DNA of 64,000 nucleotides from Serratia marcescens (GCF_001902635.1 NZ_MJAO01000009.1:1-64000); one strand, 5' to 3'. Positions 9,044 through 20,117 are shown, numbered from the stretch's first letter. The notes: generated by a model from the sequence alone, not told the origin. Translations and numbers: made by a program.

Positions 9044-9052
9044 GGCCGCCTT
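9029..9052. terminator. Bidirectional terminator overlapping the stop codon of the MocR gene
   Basis: A perfect 10-bp stem AAGGCGGCCC (9029-9038) with GGGCCGCCTT (9043-9052) and a 4-base loop. The TAG stop (9041-9043) of the regulator lies in the loop and stem. The convergent ABC-F gene ends 7 bp away, so the element can serve both strands; the flanking T-run is short on the plus side and better on the minus side. Confidence 0.7.
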
Positions 9053-9058
9053 CGCGCG

Positions 9059-10678
9059 TTACCAGGCCTGAAGCCGCCAGCCGTCCGCCAGCCAATGCAG
9101 GCGGTGCGTCGGCCGCAGCGCCTGCAGGAAGGCTTCGTCGTGCGACACCACCAGCATCGCGCCGGGGAAATCCGCCAGGGCGGTTTCGATCGCCAGCGAC
9201 GACGCCAGATCCAAATGGTTGGTCGGCTCGTCCAGCAACAGCAGCTGCGCCGGTTGCCGCCGCCACAGCGCGCAGGCTAACGCCGCCTTGAGCCGTTCAC
9301 CGCCGCTCAGCGAGCCCAGCGGCAACGCGATGCGATCTGCACCAAGCTGCAGCTGCGCCAGCCGGGTGCGCAACGCGCCTTCCGCCAACGGCGAATCCTG
9401 TAGCCCCAGGTGTTCCATCACCGACAGACTCGGGTCGAGCTGCGACAGGGTTTGATCGAGGTAGGCCGTCGACAGCGGGCAATGACAATGGCCGGAAAGC
9501 GCCGCCAGCTGACCGAGAAGGGTCTTCAGCAAGGTCGACTTGCCGCAGCCGTTGGGGCCGGTCAACGCCACGCGCATCGGGCCGTCGATACGCAGGTCCA
9601 GCGGCGGCGCGCTGACGAACGGCAGCTGCAGCTGCTCGAGCACCAGCACCTGCTTGTTTGCGCTCACTTCGCTGCCCGGCAGCGCCAGCAACACCGGTTG
9701 TTCTTCCTCCACCCGCTGATAGGCCTCGCGCACCGCCGCATCGAGGCTGTCGCGCTGATCCTGATGCTGTTTGCGCAGCGTGCCGAGGCTCTCCTTCGCC
9801 GCCGACTTGTAGGCCACCCGCTCGAAGGAGGCGATATTCAGCGTATCGACGACGCGCAGCGTTTGCGCCGAGCGCCGCTGGCTCATGTCGTGCTCTCTCT
9901 GCTGGCGGGCGCGGGTGCGGCGGCGTTCCTCGCGCGCATGTTCCAGATCGGCGCGCGCCGCCTGCTGTTCCGTATCGCGCTGGCGCCGGTAGTCGTCGTA
10001 GTTGCCGCCGTAGCTGCGCAGCGCGCCGGGCGTCAGTTCGACGATCCGTTCCATGCGCGCCAGCAGTTGCCGGTCATGGCTTGCGATAAGCAACCCACCG
10101 CGCCACTGTTCCAGCTGGTGATACAGCCAGGTGCGCCCGGCGCTGTCGAGGTGGTTGGTCGGTTCGTCCAGCAGCAGATAATCCGCCTCCCCGAGAAAAG
10201 CGCCGCACAGCGCCGCGCGCATCCGTTCGCCGCCGCTCAGAGAACTTGCGGATCGCAGCGGCTCGAAGGCCGGCAGCCCGGCGGCGGCGAAGGCGCCTTG
10301 CAGGCGATCGTTGAGATCCCAGCGTCCTTCCAGACGATCGATGTCGTCCGCCAACGGCCGCCCCTGCTCGATGCGCGCCAGCGCGGCGAAGAGGTCGCCG
10401 TAGCCCAGCAACTGCGCCAGCGTGGTGTCCGCCGCGATCTCCGGCTGCTGCGCAACGTAAGCCAATGCGGCATGGGATTCGACGTGCCCGTTGCCCGGCT
10501 GATCCCGCCCGGCGATCAGGCGCAGCAGCTGGGTTTTGCCGACGCCGTTGCGCCCCACCAGGCCGCAGTGCTGCCGATCGAAAGCGAGATCCAGCGGGCC
10601 GAACAGCGTTTCGCCGTCAGCAAATTGGCAGGTCAGTTGATGTAAAACGAAATAAGGGGACTGCGCTAAATGAGCCAT
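9059..10678 (-). CDS. ABC-F family ATPase (two-domain, soluble)
   Basis: A 539-residue protein with two ABC ATPase domains and no membrane segment. Domain 1 has Walker A GRNGVGKTQ, signature LSGGERMRAAL and Walker B YLLLDEPTNHLDS. Domain 2 has GPNGCGKST, LSGGERLKAAL and LLLLDEPTNHLDL. A charged linker rich in Arg and Gln lies between them. ABC-F proteins act on the ribosome as translation factors or antibiotic-protection proteins; which applies here cannot be told, and it is not an obvious EttA, Uup, YbiT or YheS. The ATG at 10678 has AGGAG six bases upstream; an in-frame ATG two codons earlier does not. Confidence 0.85.
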   Translation of the reverse strand: MAHLAQSPYFVLHQLTCQFADGETLFGPLDLAFDRQHCGLVGRNGVGKTQLLRLIAGRDQPGNGHVESHAALAYVAQQPEIAADTTLAQLLGYGDLFAALARIEQGRPLADDIDRLEGRWDLNDRLQGAFAAAGLPAFEPLRSASSLSGGERMRAALCGAFLGEADYLLLDEPTNHLDSAGRTWLYHQLEQWRGGLLIASHDRQLLARMERIVELTPGALRSYGGNYDDYRRQRDTEQQAARADLEHAREERRRTRARQQREHDMSQRRSAQTLRVVDTLNIASFERVAYKSAAKESLGTLRKQHQDQRDSLDAAVREAYQRVEEEQPVLLALPGSEVSANKQVLVLEQLQLPFVSAPPLDLRIDGPMRVALTGPNGCGKSTLLKTLLGQLAALSGHCHCPLSTAYLDQTLSQLDPSLSVMEHLGLQDSPLAEGALRTRLAQLQLGADRIALPLGSLSGGERLKAALACALWRRQPAQLLLLDEPTNHLDLASSLAIETALADFPGAMLVVSHDEAFLQALRPTHRLHWLADGWRLQAW

Positions 10679-10854
10679 AAGCACTCCTGAATGAGATCAA
10701 AACATCCCCACAAGGCGCGGGAGCGCACAGCGTGGGACCAGATATCAACAGGTGTGGTTGTTCATTTTCGGTTATGGCTCCGCAGAGAGAAGGAATTTAC
10801 AACGCGCAAAGGTTAACCGATCTTTTGTTCGTTATGCAAACGGTGTCAGAGATT

Positions 10855-13007
<2,153 letters not shown>

Positions 13008-13009
13008 AA

Positions 13010-13030
13010 AAGGGGCGCCCGGCGCCCCTT
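13010..13030. terminator. Terminator between fadH and rlmG
   Basis: A GC-rich hairpin, AAGGGGCG paired with CGCCCCTT around a 5-base loop, sits three bases after the fadH stop, between convergent genes. A run of A before it gives a T-run on the minus strand, so it can also end the rlmG transcript. Confidence 0.7.
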
Positions 13031-13041
13031 GTTATTCACTC

Positions 13042-14181
13042 TCAGCGACGCGCGCCGGATTTCACCGCGCGGAGGATCACGAACTTCTTGTTCGAGGCCA
13101 CCAGCGTGCAGTTGCCGAACAGGCGCTTGAGCTTCTGGTGATAGTCGAGGTGGCGGTTGCCGACGATGCGCAATTCGCCACCCACCTGCAGGCAGCGCTT
13201 GGCGTCGCAGAACATCTGCCAGGCGGTGTGATCGGTGATCGCGTGCTGCTGGTGGAACGGCGGGTTACACAACACCGCCTGCACGCTTTCACGCTCGATG
13301 CCCGCCAGCGAATTGTTCACCTCAAACTGGCAGCGATCCAGTTCTTGCGGCAGGTTGTGCTCCACGTTCAGTTCGCTGGAGGCCACCGCCATGTAAGATT
13401 CATCGACGAAGGTCACCTGCGCTTCCGGGTTTTGCGCCAGCGCCGTCAGCCCAATCACGCCGTTGCCACAGCCCAGATCGACGATATGGCCGTTCAGGCC
13501 ACGCGGCAGATGCTCCATGAACAGGCGCGCGCCGATATCCAGGCTGCCGCGCGAGAAGACGTTGGCGTGGTTGTGGATAAGCCAATCGGTGCCGTCCAGC
13601 GTCCAATCGGTGGTTTCCGCTGCCGCCGGCGGGACGATGTCCGCCGCCTGGCAGAAGATCAGGCGCGCTTTTTTCCACGCCAGGCTGGTGCGCGTCGGGC
13701 CCAGTACCTTTTCAAACAGCTGCATCGTCGAGGTATGCACGTCGCGCGCCTTGGCGCCGGCGACGATCAGCGTGTCTTCGGTCACGACGTGGCGCAGCGC
13801 GCGCAGCTGCTGTTCCAGCAGCGCCAGCGCCTTAGGCACGCGAATCAACACCACCGCCGGCGCCGCCGGCAGTTCGGCCAGGCTGTCCAGCAGCGTGACC
13901 TGCTCGGGATCGAGACCGTTGAGCTTGAGATTGTGACGCGTCGCCAGCTGGCTCATATATGAGTCGCTGACGCTGTAAGGACGATGCGCGTGCAGCGCGC
14001 AGGCCAAGGTGCCGAAGTTGTCGTTGAAAATCAGCACCGGACGGCCGCCGATATCCACGTTTTCAAGCTGTTGCAGCAAATATTCGTCCGCCGCTTCCCA
14101 CGCCTGCAGCTGGGTGGATTCTTCCTGTTGGGGATAACGCTCCAGCTCAAGTTGCTGTGTTCCCAGATCGAGTTGGCTCAT
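13042..14181 (-). CDS. rlmG: 23S rRNA (guanine(1835)-N2)-methyltransferase
   Basis: A 379-residue methyltransferase that modifies G1835 of 23S rRNA using S-adenosylmethionine. It has the RlmG/RsmC architecture: a degenerate N-terminal methyltransferase-like domain (about 1-190) and an active C-terminal one with the SAM loop [12 protein letters not shown] and the catalytic NPPF tetrapeptide in [10 protein letters not shown]. The ATG follows AGGAGG. The neighbours fadH and ygjP are those of E. coli rlmG (ygjO). Confidence 0.95.
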   Translation of the reverse strand: MSQLDLGTQQLELERYPQQEESTQLQAWEAADEYLLQQLENVDIGGRPVLIFNDNFGTLACALHAHRPYSVSDSYMSQLATRHNLKLNGLDPEQVTLLDSLAELPAAPAVVLIRVPKALALLEQQLRALRHVVTEDTLIVAGAKARDVHTSTMQLFEKVLGPTRTSLAWKKARLIFCQAADIVPPAAAETTDWTLDGTDWLIHNHANVFSRGSLDIGARLFMEHLPRGLNGHIVDLGCGNGVIGLTALAQNPEAQVTFVDESYMAVASSELNVEHNLPQELDRCQFEVNNSLAGIERESVQAVLCNPPFHQQHAITDHTAWQMFCDAKRCLQVGGELRIVGNRHLDYHQKLKRLFGNCTLVASNKKFVILRAVKSGARR

Positions 14182-14363
14182 TGCCCCTCCTGACTGATAA
14201 AATTTGGGCTGTTTATCCCCTAAAAACGCCCGTCAGTAAAATGTTTTTTCGGATAAATTGCGTATTGCGCCGCGTATCTGAAAACCCGCGCCCCTTTTCC
14301 CCTTTAACAACATTAACCTTCCCTTCCCGAGCCTCTATTTCGACGTTTTTTTAATCTGACGAG

Positions 14364-14384
14364 GTGTAACTTTAAATGTTACAC
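14364..14384. promoter_or_regulatory. Perfect palindrome upstream of higB, probable HigA operator
   Basis: GTGTAAC (14364-14370) and GTTACAC (14378-14384) form a perfect 7-bp inverted repeat around TTTAAAT. It ends 27 bp before the higB start. HigA antitoxins repress their own promoters through such palindromes, so this is the likely autoregulatory site; the core promoter should overlap it. Confidence 0.7.
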
Positions 14385-14411
14385 TGTCAGTCCCTATGGA
14401 AGGGGGAAAGC

Positions 14412-14702
14412 ATGATTAAATCTTTCCGCGATCGCTATCTGGAGCAGTTCTATCTGGAAGGCAAGCGCAGCCGGCTGATTCCCGGCGCGCTCGAACGGCA
14501 GTTGGCCAGAAAGCTCGATATGTTGACGGCCGCGCAGCAAGAGCGTGATTTGCATCACCCCACGGGCAACTATTACAAGCGGCTGTCCGGGCCGTTTCAG
14601 GGATGGTCAAGTCTGCGCGTCAATATGCACTGGCGGCTGATGTTCCAGTGGCGGCATGACGCCGCTGAAAAAATTTACCTCGATCCTCACCAAGATACCT
14701 AA
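14412..14702 (+). CDS. higB: HigB-type toxin (RelE/ParE superfamily mRNA interferase)
   Basis: A 96-residue basic protein of the HigB family. It shows IPGALERQLARKLDML, the RLSGPFQGWSSLRVN core and the C-terminal WRLMFQW strand typical of host-inhibition HigB toxins that cleave mRNA on the ribosome. The toxin gene precedes the antitoxin gene, as usual for hig loci. The ATG at 14412 has AGGGGG nearby; the frame runs 12 codons further upstream through the operator, which I reject. It is followed 14 bp later by higA. Confidence 0.9.
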   Translation: MIKSFRDRYLEQFYLEGKRSRLIPGALERQLARKLDMLTAAQQERDLHHPTGNYYKRLSGPFQGWSSLRVNMHWRLMFQWRHDAAEKIYLDPHQDT

Positions 14703-14716
14703 ACGAGGGGGAATCT

Positions 14717-15040
14717 ATGTTGGAAACCACGACTCGCGAACCCACCACTGTGGGGGAAGTGCTGCAGGAAGAGTATCTAACGCCGTTGGGCATCGGCCAG
14801 GAGGAACTGGCAAAGGTTTTGGGCGTCACCCGCGCCACCGTCAACCGTCTGTGCAACGGGCATCGGCGCATGAGCGTTGCCGAGGCCAACCTGTTTGCCG
14901 ATCTGTTCGAAACGACCACCGACTTTTGGCTGAACCTGCAGGCGGCGCACGATCGCTGGGAGGCCAGACAGGCCAATGCACAGCGCGTGCGGCTGCGGCC
15001 AATCAAAGAAATACTGAGGCGCAATATCACTCATGCATGA
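14717..15040 (+). CDS. higA: HigA-type antitoxin (XRE-family HTH)
   Basis: A 107-residue antitoxin that neutralises HigB and represses the operon. The helix-turn-helix is at about residues 27-47 (GQEELAKVLGVTRATVNRLC), followed by the HigA-specific MSVAEANLFADLF segment and DFWLNLQ. A GAGGGGG ribosome site lies upstream. Its last eight bases contain the start codon of ygjP, so translation of the two is probably coupled. Confidence 0.92.
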   Translation: MLETTTREPTTVGEVLQEEYLTPLGIGQEELAKVLGVTRATVNRLCNGHRRMSVAEANLFADLFETTTDFWLNLQAAHDRWEARQANAQRVRLRPIKEILRRNITHA

Positions 15041-15545
15041 CATCGAACTCGCCTACCTGCAAAGCTACCCGACGCATCTGCAAAGCCAGGTGCAGCAACT
15101 GATCCACCAGAACCGGTTGGGCGACGTGCTGCTACAGCGCTACCCGCAGGTGCACGACTGCACCACCGACAAATCGCTGTATCAGTTTACCGTCGATCTG
15201 AAAAACCAGTATCTGCGCAACGCCCAGCCGCTGAGCAAGGTGGCCTACGACAGCAAGATCCACGTCATGAAGCACGCGCTGGGCCTGCACACCGCCATCT
15301 CGCGCGTGCAGGGCGGCAAGTTGAAGGCCAAGGCGGAAATCCGCGTGGCGACGGTGTTCAAGGTCGCGCCCGAGCCGTTCCTGCGCATGATCGTGGTGCA
15401 TGAGCTGGCGCACCTGAAAGAGAAAGATCACAACAAGGCGTTCTACAGCCTGTGCTGCCATATGGAGCCCGATTACCACCAGTTGGAGTTCGATACCCGG
15501 CTGTATCTGACGCACCTGTCGCTGTTCGGCGAGCTGTATGCATAG
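15033..15545 (+). CDS. ygjP: YgjP family protein with HExxH metal site
   Basis: A 170-residue protein of the YgjP-like (SprT/M48-related) family. The zinc motif is His123-Glu124-xx-His127 in VVHELAHLKEKDH, with a further His133. It is cytoplasmic, with no signal peptide. Proteolytic activity is not established; E. coli YgjP has, as I recall, been reported to hydrolyse nucleotides. The ATG at 15033 overlaps the end of higA by 8 bp with GAGG some 13 bases upstream, making it the third gene of the higBA transcript. In E. coli ygjP is next to rlmG but not fused to higBA. Confidence 0.85.
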   Translation: MHDIELAYLQSYPTHLQSQVQQLIHQNRLGDVLLQRYPQVHDCTTDKSLYQFTVDLKNQYLRNAQPLSKVAYDSKIHVMKHALGLHTAISRVQGGKLKAKAEIRVATVFKVAPEPFLRMIVVHELAHLKEKDHNKAFYSLCCHMEPDYHQLEFDTRLYLTHLSLFGELYA

Positions 15546-15596
15546 TGCGTGAGGGCGTGATAATCTGCGATTTTAGGCCCGGACCGGAGCTCGCGC

Positions 15597-16577
15597 ATGA
15601 TTCGCTTTGCCGTCGTCGGCACCAATTGGATTACGGAACGTTTTATCGATGCCGCCCATGAAAGCGGCAAACTCAAACTGAGCGCCGTCTATTCACGCTC
15701 GCTGGAACAGGCGCAGACGTTCGGCGCCAACTATCAGGTCACGCAGTTTTTCGACTCGCTGGAGGCGATGGCCCAGTCCGACGCTATCGACGCGGTGTAT
15801 ATCGCCAGCCCCAATGCCCTGCACTGCCCGCAATCGCTGCTGTTCCTGCGCCATAAAAAGCACGTGATCTGCGAGAAACCGCTGGCCTCCAACCAGCGCG
15901 AAGCGGAACAGCTAGTGGCCAGCGCGCGGGAAAATCAGGTGGTGCTGTTCGAAGCGTTCAAAAGCGCCTATCTGCCGAATTTCCTGGCGCTACAGCAGGC
16001 GTTGCCGCAAGTCGGCCGGCTGCGCAAAGCCTTTATCAACTACTGCCAATACTCTTCGCGCTACCCGCGCTACCTCGCCGGCGAGAACCCCAACACGTTT
16101 AACCCGCAGTTCTCCAACGGTTCGATCATGGATATCGGCTACTACTGCCTGGCCAGCGCGGTGGCGCTGTTCGGCGCGCCGCAGTCGGTGCTCGCCAGCG
16201 CCACGCTGCTGGATACCGGCGTGGACGCCCACGGCACCGTCTGCCTGAACTACGGCGATTTCGACGTCACGCTCTCCCATTCCAAGGTCAGTGACTCAGC
16301 GATCCCCAGTGAAATTCAGGGGGAGGAAGGCACGCTGATTATCGACAAGATTTCCGAGTGTCAGGGCGTGGCGCTGACGCCGCGCGGCGGCAACCGGCAG
16401 GATCTGAGCCTGCCGCAGCACATCAACACCATGTTGTATGAAGCGCTGGCGTTCGCCGAGTTGGTGGAGAGGCGCCAGGTGGAGCATTCGGGGCTGGAGA
16501 ACTCGCTGATCGTCGCCCGCCTGCTGACCGACATCCGCCGCCAGACCGGCGTCGTCTTCCCCGCCGACGGAGAATGA
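15597..16577 (+). CDS. ygjR: Gfo/Idh/MocA family oxidoreductase YgjR
   Basis: A 326-residue NAD(P)-dependent oxidoreductase. The N-terminal Rossmann fold begins at once (FAVVGTNWITERFIDAA). The conserved CEKPLASN (residues about 91-98) carries the lysine typical of the family, and the C-terminal half is the GFO/IDH alpha-beta domain. The substrate is unknown. Position between ygjP and alx matches E. coli ygjR. It is followed after a single base by the amidotransferase gene, with which it probably forms an operon. Confidence 0.9.
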   Translation: MIRFAVVGTNWITERFIDAAHESGKLKLSAVYSRSLEQAQTFGANYQVTQFFDSLEAMAQSDAIDAVYIASPNALHCPQSLLFLRHKKHVICEKPLASNQREAEQLVASARENQVVLFEAFKSAYLPNFLALQQALPQVGRLRKAFINYCQYSSRYPRYLAGENPNTFNPQFSNGSIMDIGYYCLASAVALFGAPQSVLASATLLDTGVDAHGTVCLNYGDFDVTLSHSKVSDSAIPSEIQGEEGTLIIDKISECQGVALTPRGGNRQDLSLPQHINTMLYEALAFAELVERRQVEHSGLENSLIVARLLTDIRRQTGVVFPADGE

Positions 16578-16578
16578 G

Positions 16579-17310
16579 ATGAAACCGCTGCTCGTGATGC
16601 AAACCGGCGATGCGCCGCAGGCCATTCGTCAGGAATTGGCCAACTTTGAAGGGATGTTCCTGCAACAGGGTAATATCGACGCCGAACGCGTGCACATCGT
16701 GCACCTGCCCGCCGGCGAGCGGCCGTTGCCGCCGGCCGCTTATTGCGGCGTGGTCATTACCGGCTCGCCGGCGATGGTGACAGAACGGCTGCCGTGGAGC
16801 GAGGAGGCCGCCGAATGGCTGCGTCAGGCGATGGCGATCAAACTGCCGCTGTTCGGCGTCTGCTATGGCCACCAGCTGTTGGCCTACGCGCTCGGCGGCG
16901 AAGTGGGCTACCATCCGCAGGGCATGGAAGTCGGTACGCTGGAGATAGAACTGCTGCCCGCCGCGGCCGAAGACCGGCGGCTCACCCTGCTGCCGCCGCG
17001 TTTCAAGGCCAATCTGATCCACTCGCAGAGTGTGCTGACGCCACCCGCCGGTGCGCAAACACTGGCACGCTCGCAGCAGGACGCGCACCAGATCCTGCGC
17101 TACGGCGATCATGCCCTGACCACCCAGTTCCACCCGGAATTCAACGGTGCGGTGATGAGCCAATATCTGCAATGGCTCGGCGAGCTGCATCCCGAGCAAC
17201 AAACCCTCTATCAGCAGAAACAACAACAGGTTAGCGACACGCCGTTCAGCCGCCTGCTGCTGCAGGGATTCGTCGTCAGCCTCGGCGCGCAAAAAGCGTT
17301 GGCCGGCTAA
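16579..17310 (+). CDS. Class I glutamine amidotransferase-like protein
   Basis: A 243-residue GATase1 protein related to the glutaminase domain of GMP synthase. The nucleophile Cys lies in FGVCYGHQLLAYALGG (about residues 93-108), and the His-Glu pair in TQFHPEFNG (about 181-189), so the triad is complete. It has no synthetase partner domain, so it may be a gamma-glutamyl hydrolase-like enzyme. GGAG lies six bases before the ATG, inside the end of ygjR. E. coli has no gene here. Confidence 0.88.
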   Translation: MKPLLVMQTGDAPQAIRQELANFEGMFLQQGNIDAERVHIVHLPAGERPLPPAAYCGVVITGSPAMVTERLPWSEEAAEWLRQAMAIKLPLFGVCYGHQLLAYALGGEVGYHPQGMEVGTLEIELLPAAAEDRRLTLLPPRFKANLIHSQSVLTPPAGAQTLARSQQDAHQILRYGDHALTTQFHPEFNGAVMSQYLQWLGELHPEQQTLYQQKQQQVSDTPFSRLLLQGFVVSLGAQKALAG

Positions 17311-17355
17311 CGCGATTCACATTGACCGCCGACACATTTTGCATTACTTTCTGCT

Positions 17356-17500
17356 CTGCAAAGGGGAGTAACTTCATTGCCGGTCAATCGTCATTACGAT
17401 GCGCAAGCATCCGGTTACCGGGCAACCTGATGTCAAAGGTGTAACCACCTTCATCAACGTTGTAAGTGAGACCTTGCCGGAAGGCGAGGTTTGCTTGCAG
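17356..17500 (+). ncRNA. yybP-ykoY (Mn2+) riboswitch of alx
   Basis: The leader of alx contains both conserved internal-loop strands of the yybP-ykoY class: AAGGGGAGTAAC (17361-17372) and GTGAGACCTTGCC (17466-17478). They are brought together by P1 pairing of CTGCAA (17356-17361) with TTGCAG (17495-17500). In E. coli the corresponding element (PRE, SraF) responds to Mn2+ and alkaline pH. A terminator hairpin follows immediately, giving a transcriptional expression platform. Confidence 0.92.
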
Positions 17501-17511
17501 CGTTCACAGAG

Positions 17512-17548
17512 CGGCTGGCGTCTTCCGACGTTGGCCGTTTTTGTTTTT
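17512..17548 (+). terminator. Riboswitch-controlled intrinsic terminator in the alx leader
   Basis: An 11-pair stem with GU wobbles (CGGCTGGCGTC, 17512-17522, with 17527-17537) and a TTCC loop is followed by TTTTTGTTTTT. It lies 14 bp before the alx start, so ligand binding upstream can decide between termination and read-through. Confidence 0.82.
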
Positions 17549-17562
17549 GAAGGATATCTCTG

Positions 17563-18531
17563 ATGATGAATACCGTTGGCACACCGTGGTTATGGGGCAG
17601 CTTCGCCGCCGTCATAGTCGTGATGCTCGCAATCGACCTCCTGTTGCAGGGCCGCAAAGGCGCGCAAACCATGACCCTGAAGCAGGCCGCCAGCTGGTCG
17701 CTGGTGTGGGTCAGCCTCTCCCTGCTGTTCAACTTCGGTTTCTGGTACTACCTGAATGAAACCGCCGGGCGCGCCGTCGCCGATACCCAGGCGCTGGCCT
17801 TCCTGACCGGCTACCTGATCGAAAAAGCGTTGGCGGTGGATAATGTGTTCGTCTGGCTGATGCTGTTCAGCTACTTCGCCGTGCCGGCCAACCTGCAGCG
17901 GCGGGTACTGATTTACGGCGTACTGGGGGCGATCGTGCTGCGTACCATCATGATCTTCGCCGGCAGCTGGTTGGTGAGCCAGTTCCAGTGGCTGCTGTAT
18001 CTGTTCGGCGCTTTCCTGCTGTTCACCGGTATCAAAATGGCGCTGGCGAAGGAAGATGACTCTGCGATCGGCGACAAGCCGCTGGTGAAATGGTTGCGCA
18101 GCCGCCTGCGCATGACCGACAGCCTGGAAGGCGAGCGCTTCTTCGTGCGCCGCAACGGCATCCTGTTCGCCACCCCGCTGGTGCTGGTGCTGATCCTGGT
18201 AGAGCTGAGCGACGTGATCTTCGCGGTGGACAGCATTCCGGCGATCTTCGCCGTCACAACCGATCCGTTCATCGTCCTGACCTCCAACCTGTTCGCCATC
18301 ATGGGCCTGCGCGCCATGTACTTCCTGCTGGCCAATGTGGCGGAGCGTTTCTCGATGCTGAAATACGGCCTGTCGGTGATCCTGGTGTTTATCGGCATCA
18401 AGATGCTGATTATCGACTTTTTCCACATCCCGATCGGCGTGTCGCTCGGCGTGGTGGCGGGCATCCTGACGCTCACCTTGCTGATCAACGCCTGGGTCAA
18501 TCGCCGCAATGATCGCCTGGCGAAGAAATAA
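17563..18531 (+). CDS. alx: TerC-family membrane protein Alx, manganese exporter
   Basis: A 322-residue inner-membrane protein with about nine hydrophobic segments, of the TerC family. The paired acidic signatures are [12 protein letters not shown] (about 87-98) and [14 protein letters not shown], whose Asp residues are thought to bind metal. E. coli Alx exports Mn2+ and is induced by alkaline pH. AGGA lies nine bases before the first of two consecutive ATG codons; starting at the second would give the E. coli length of 321. Expression is controlled by the upstream riboswitch. Confidence 0.94.
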   Translation: MMNTVGTPWLWGSFAAVIVVMLAIDLLLQGRKGAQTMTLKQAASWSLVWVSLSLLFNFGFWYYLNETAGRAVADTQALAFLTGYLIEKALAVDNVFVWLMLFSYFAVPANLQRRVLIYGVLGAIVLRTIMIFAGSWLVSQFQWLLYLFGAFLLFTGIKMALAKEDDSAIGDKPLVKWLRSRLRMTDSLEGERFFVRRNGILFATPLVLVLILVELSDVIFAVDSIPAIFAVTTDPFIVLTSNLFAIMGLRAMYFLLANVAERFSMLKYGLSVILVFIGIKMLIIDFFHIPIGVSLGVVAGILTLTLLINAWVNRRNDRLAKK

Positions 18532-18533
18532 CC

Positions 18534-18574
18534 ACAATCTGTTATCCGGGGCGCTAGTCGCCCCGTGATTGTTT
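18534..18574 (+). terminator. Terminator downstream of alx
   Basis: Stem CGGGGCG / CGCCCCG with loop CTAGT, extended by outer pairing CAATC / GATTG and followed by GTTT. It lies directly after the alx stop codon. Confidence 0.7.
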
Positions 18575-18602
18575 GGCAATTCCCGCAAAACGCCAAACGT
18601 TA

Positions 18603-18716
18603 TTGCGATCACACAAATGTAACCAGTATGTTATCAAGTGTTGATCCGCGCTCAGAATTTCACCCTCGCCTCTTTCCAACATCATTCGATTGCTGAATAC
18701 TGATCCGGCAAACACA
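18603..18716 (+). promoter_or_regulatory. sstT promoter and candidate GcvB pairing site
   Basis: TTGCGA (18603-18608) and TATGTT (18627-18632) at 18-bp spacing form a fair sigma-70 promoter, giving a leader of about 155 nt. In the leader GCAAACACA (18708-18716) is exactly complementary to UGUGUUUGC in the GU-rich R1 region of GcvB as I remember it. sstT is a known GcvB target in E. coli. The site is about 80 nt upstream of the ATG. Confidence 0.45.
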
Positions 18717-18793
18717 CTTAGTTACAGAATCATACAAAGCTACCCGGTGTCGTTCCCGCCGCGGCGGCCAGATAACATCAGGAAGAAAGCACT

Positions 18794-20029
18794 ATGCAAA
18801 AACTACTACAAAAGATCACGCAGGGTAGCCTGGTCAAACAAATCATGGTCGGCCTGGTGGCCGGCATTCTGGTGGCGCTGATCTCGCCGGCAGCCGCGGC
18901 GGCGGTTGGCCTGCTCGGCACCCTGTTCGTCGGCGCGCTGAAAGCGGTGGCGCCGCTGCTGGTGCTGATTCTGGTGATGGCCTCGATCGCCAACCATAAA
19001 CAAGGGCAGAAGACCAATATTCGCCCGATCCTGTTCCTCTACCTGCTGGGCACCTTCGCCGCCGCGCTGGTGGCGGTCGTCGTCAGCTTTATCTTCCCGT
19101 CTACGCTGGCACTGACCACCGGCGCGACGGACATTACCCCACCGGGCGGCATCGTGGAGGTGATGAAAGGCCTGCTGATGAGCGTAGTGGCCAACCCATT
19201 CCATGCACTGATTAACGCCAACTACATCGGCATTCTGGCGTGGGCCGTCGGGCTGGGGCTGGCGCTGCGTCACGCTTCCGAGACCACCAAGGGGCTGATC
19301 AACGACATGTCCCATGCGGTCACGCTGGTGGTGCGCGCGGTGATCCGCTGTGCGCCGCTCGGCATCTTCGGCCTGGTGGCTTCCACGCTGGCGGAGACCG
19401 GCTTCGGCGTGCTGTGGGGCTACGCCCAGCTGCTGATGGTGCTGCTCGGCTGCATGCTGCTGGTGGCGCTGGTGCTCAACCCGTTGATCGTGTACTGGAA
19501 GATCCGCCGCAACCCGTATCCGCTGGTGTTCGCCTGCCTGCGCGAAAGCGGCGTGACCGCCTTCTTCACCCGCAGCTCGGCCGCCAATATTCCGGTGAAC
19601 ATGGAGCTGTGCAAGAAGCTGAACCTGAATGAGGACACCTACTCGGTTTCCATCCCGCTGGGTGCCACCATCAACATGGCCGGCGCGGCGATCACCATCA
19701 CCGTGCTGACGCTGGCGGCGGTAAACACGCTGGGCATCGCGGTAGACGTCCCGACCGCCCTGCTGCTGAGCGTGGTGGCGGCGCTGTGCGCCTGCGGCGC
19801 CTCCGGCGTGGCCGGCGGCTCGCTGCTGCTGATCCCGCTGGCGTGCAACATGTTCGGCATCCCGAACGACGTGGCGATGCAGGTGGTGGCGGTGGGCTTT
19901 ATCATCGGCGTGCTGCAGGATTCGGCGGAAACCGCCCTCAACTCCTCCACCGACGTGCTGTTCACCGCTGCGGCCTGCCAGGCGGAAGACCAACGGCTGG
20001 CGAACGAAGATCCGTTGAAAGTGCGTTAA
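18794..20029 (+). CDS. sstT: Serine/threonine:Na+ symporter
   Basis: A 411-residue inner-membrane transporter of the dicarboxylate/amino acid:cation symporter family that imports serine and threonine with sodium. The conserved hairpin region [17 protein letters not shown] and the [20 protein letters not shown] segment are the substrate- and ion-binding motifs. Start ATG with AGGAAG upstream. It follows alx as in E. coli and ends at its own terminator. The leader may be a GcvB target. Confidence 0.96.
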   Translation: MQKLLQKITQGSLVKQIMVGLVAGILVALISPAAAAAVGLLGTLFVGALKAVAPLLVLILVMASIANHKQGQKTNIRPILFLYLLGTFAAALVAVVVSFIFPSTLALTTGATDITPPGGIVEVMKGLLMSVVANPFHALINANYIGILAWAVGLGLALRHASETTKGLINDMSHAVTLVVRAVIRCAPLGIFGLVASTLAETGFGVLWGYAQLLMVLLGCMLLVALVLNPLIVYWKIRRNPYPLVFACLRESGVTAFFTRSSAANIPVNMELCKKLNLNEDTYSVSIPLGATINMAGAAITITVLTLAAVNTLGIAVDVPTALLLSVVAALCACGASGVAGGSLLLIPLACNMFGIPNDVAMQVVAVGFIIGVLQDSAETALNSSTDVLFTAAACQAEDQRLANEDPLKVR

Positions 20030-20045
20030 TCGCTGTTCGCTCCAT

Positions 20046-20075
20046 AAAAAGGCGCTCCCGTGAGCGCCTTTTTTT
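20046..20075 (+). terminator. Intrinsic terminator of sstT
   Basis: Perfect stem GGCGCTC / GAGCGCC with loop CCGT, preceded by five A and followed by seven T. Confidence 0.93.
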
Positions 20076-20117
20076 GTCCGTCTTGCAACATCCGCCCGCT
20101 TTTACAATCACGATCAG

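Noticed and set aside
9410-10645. Plus-strand open frame of 411 codons opposite the ABC-F gene
   Set aside because: The minus strand has both Walker A, both signature and both Walker B motifs; the opposite frame has none of any family.
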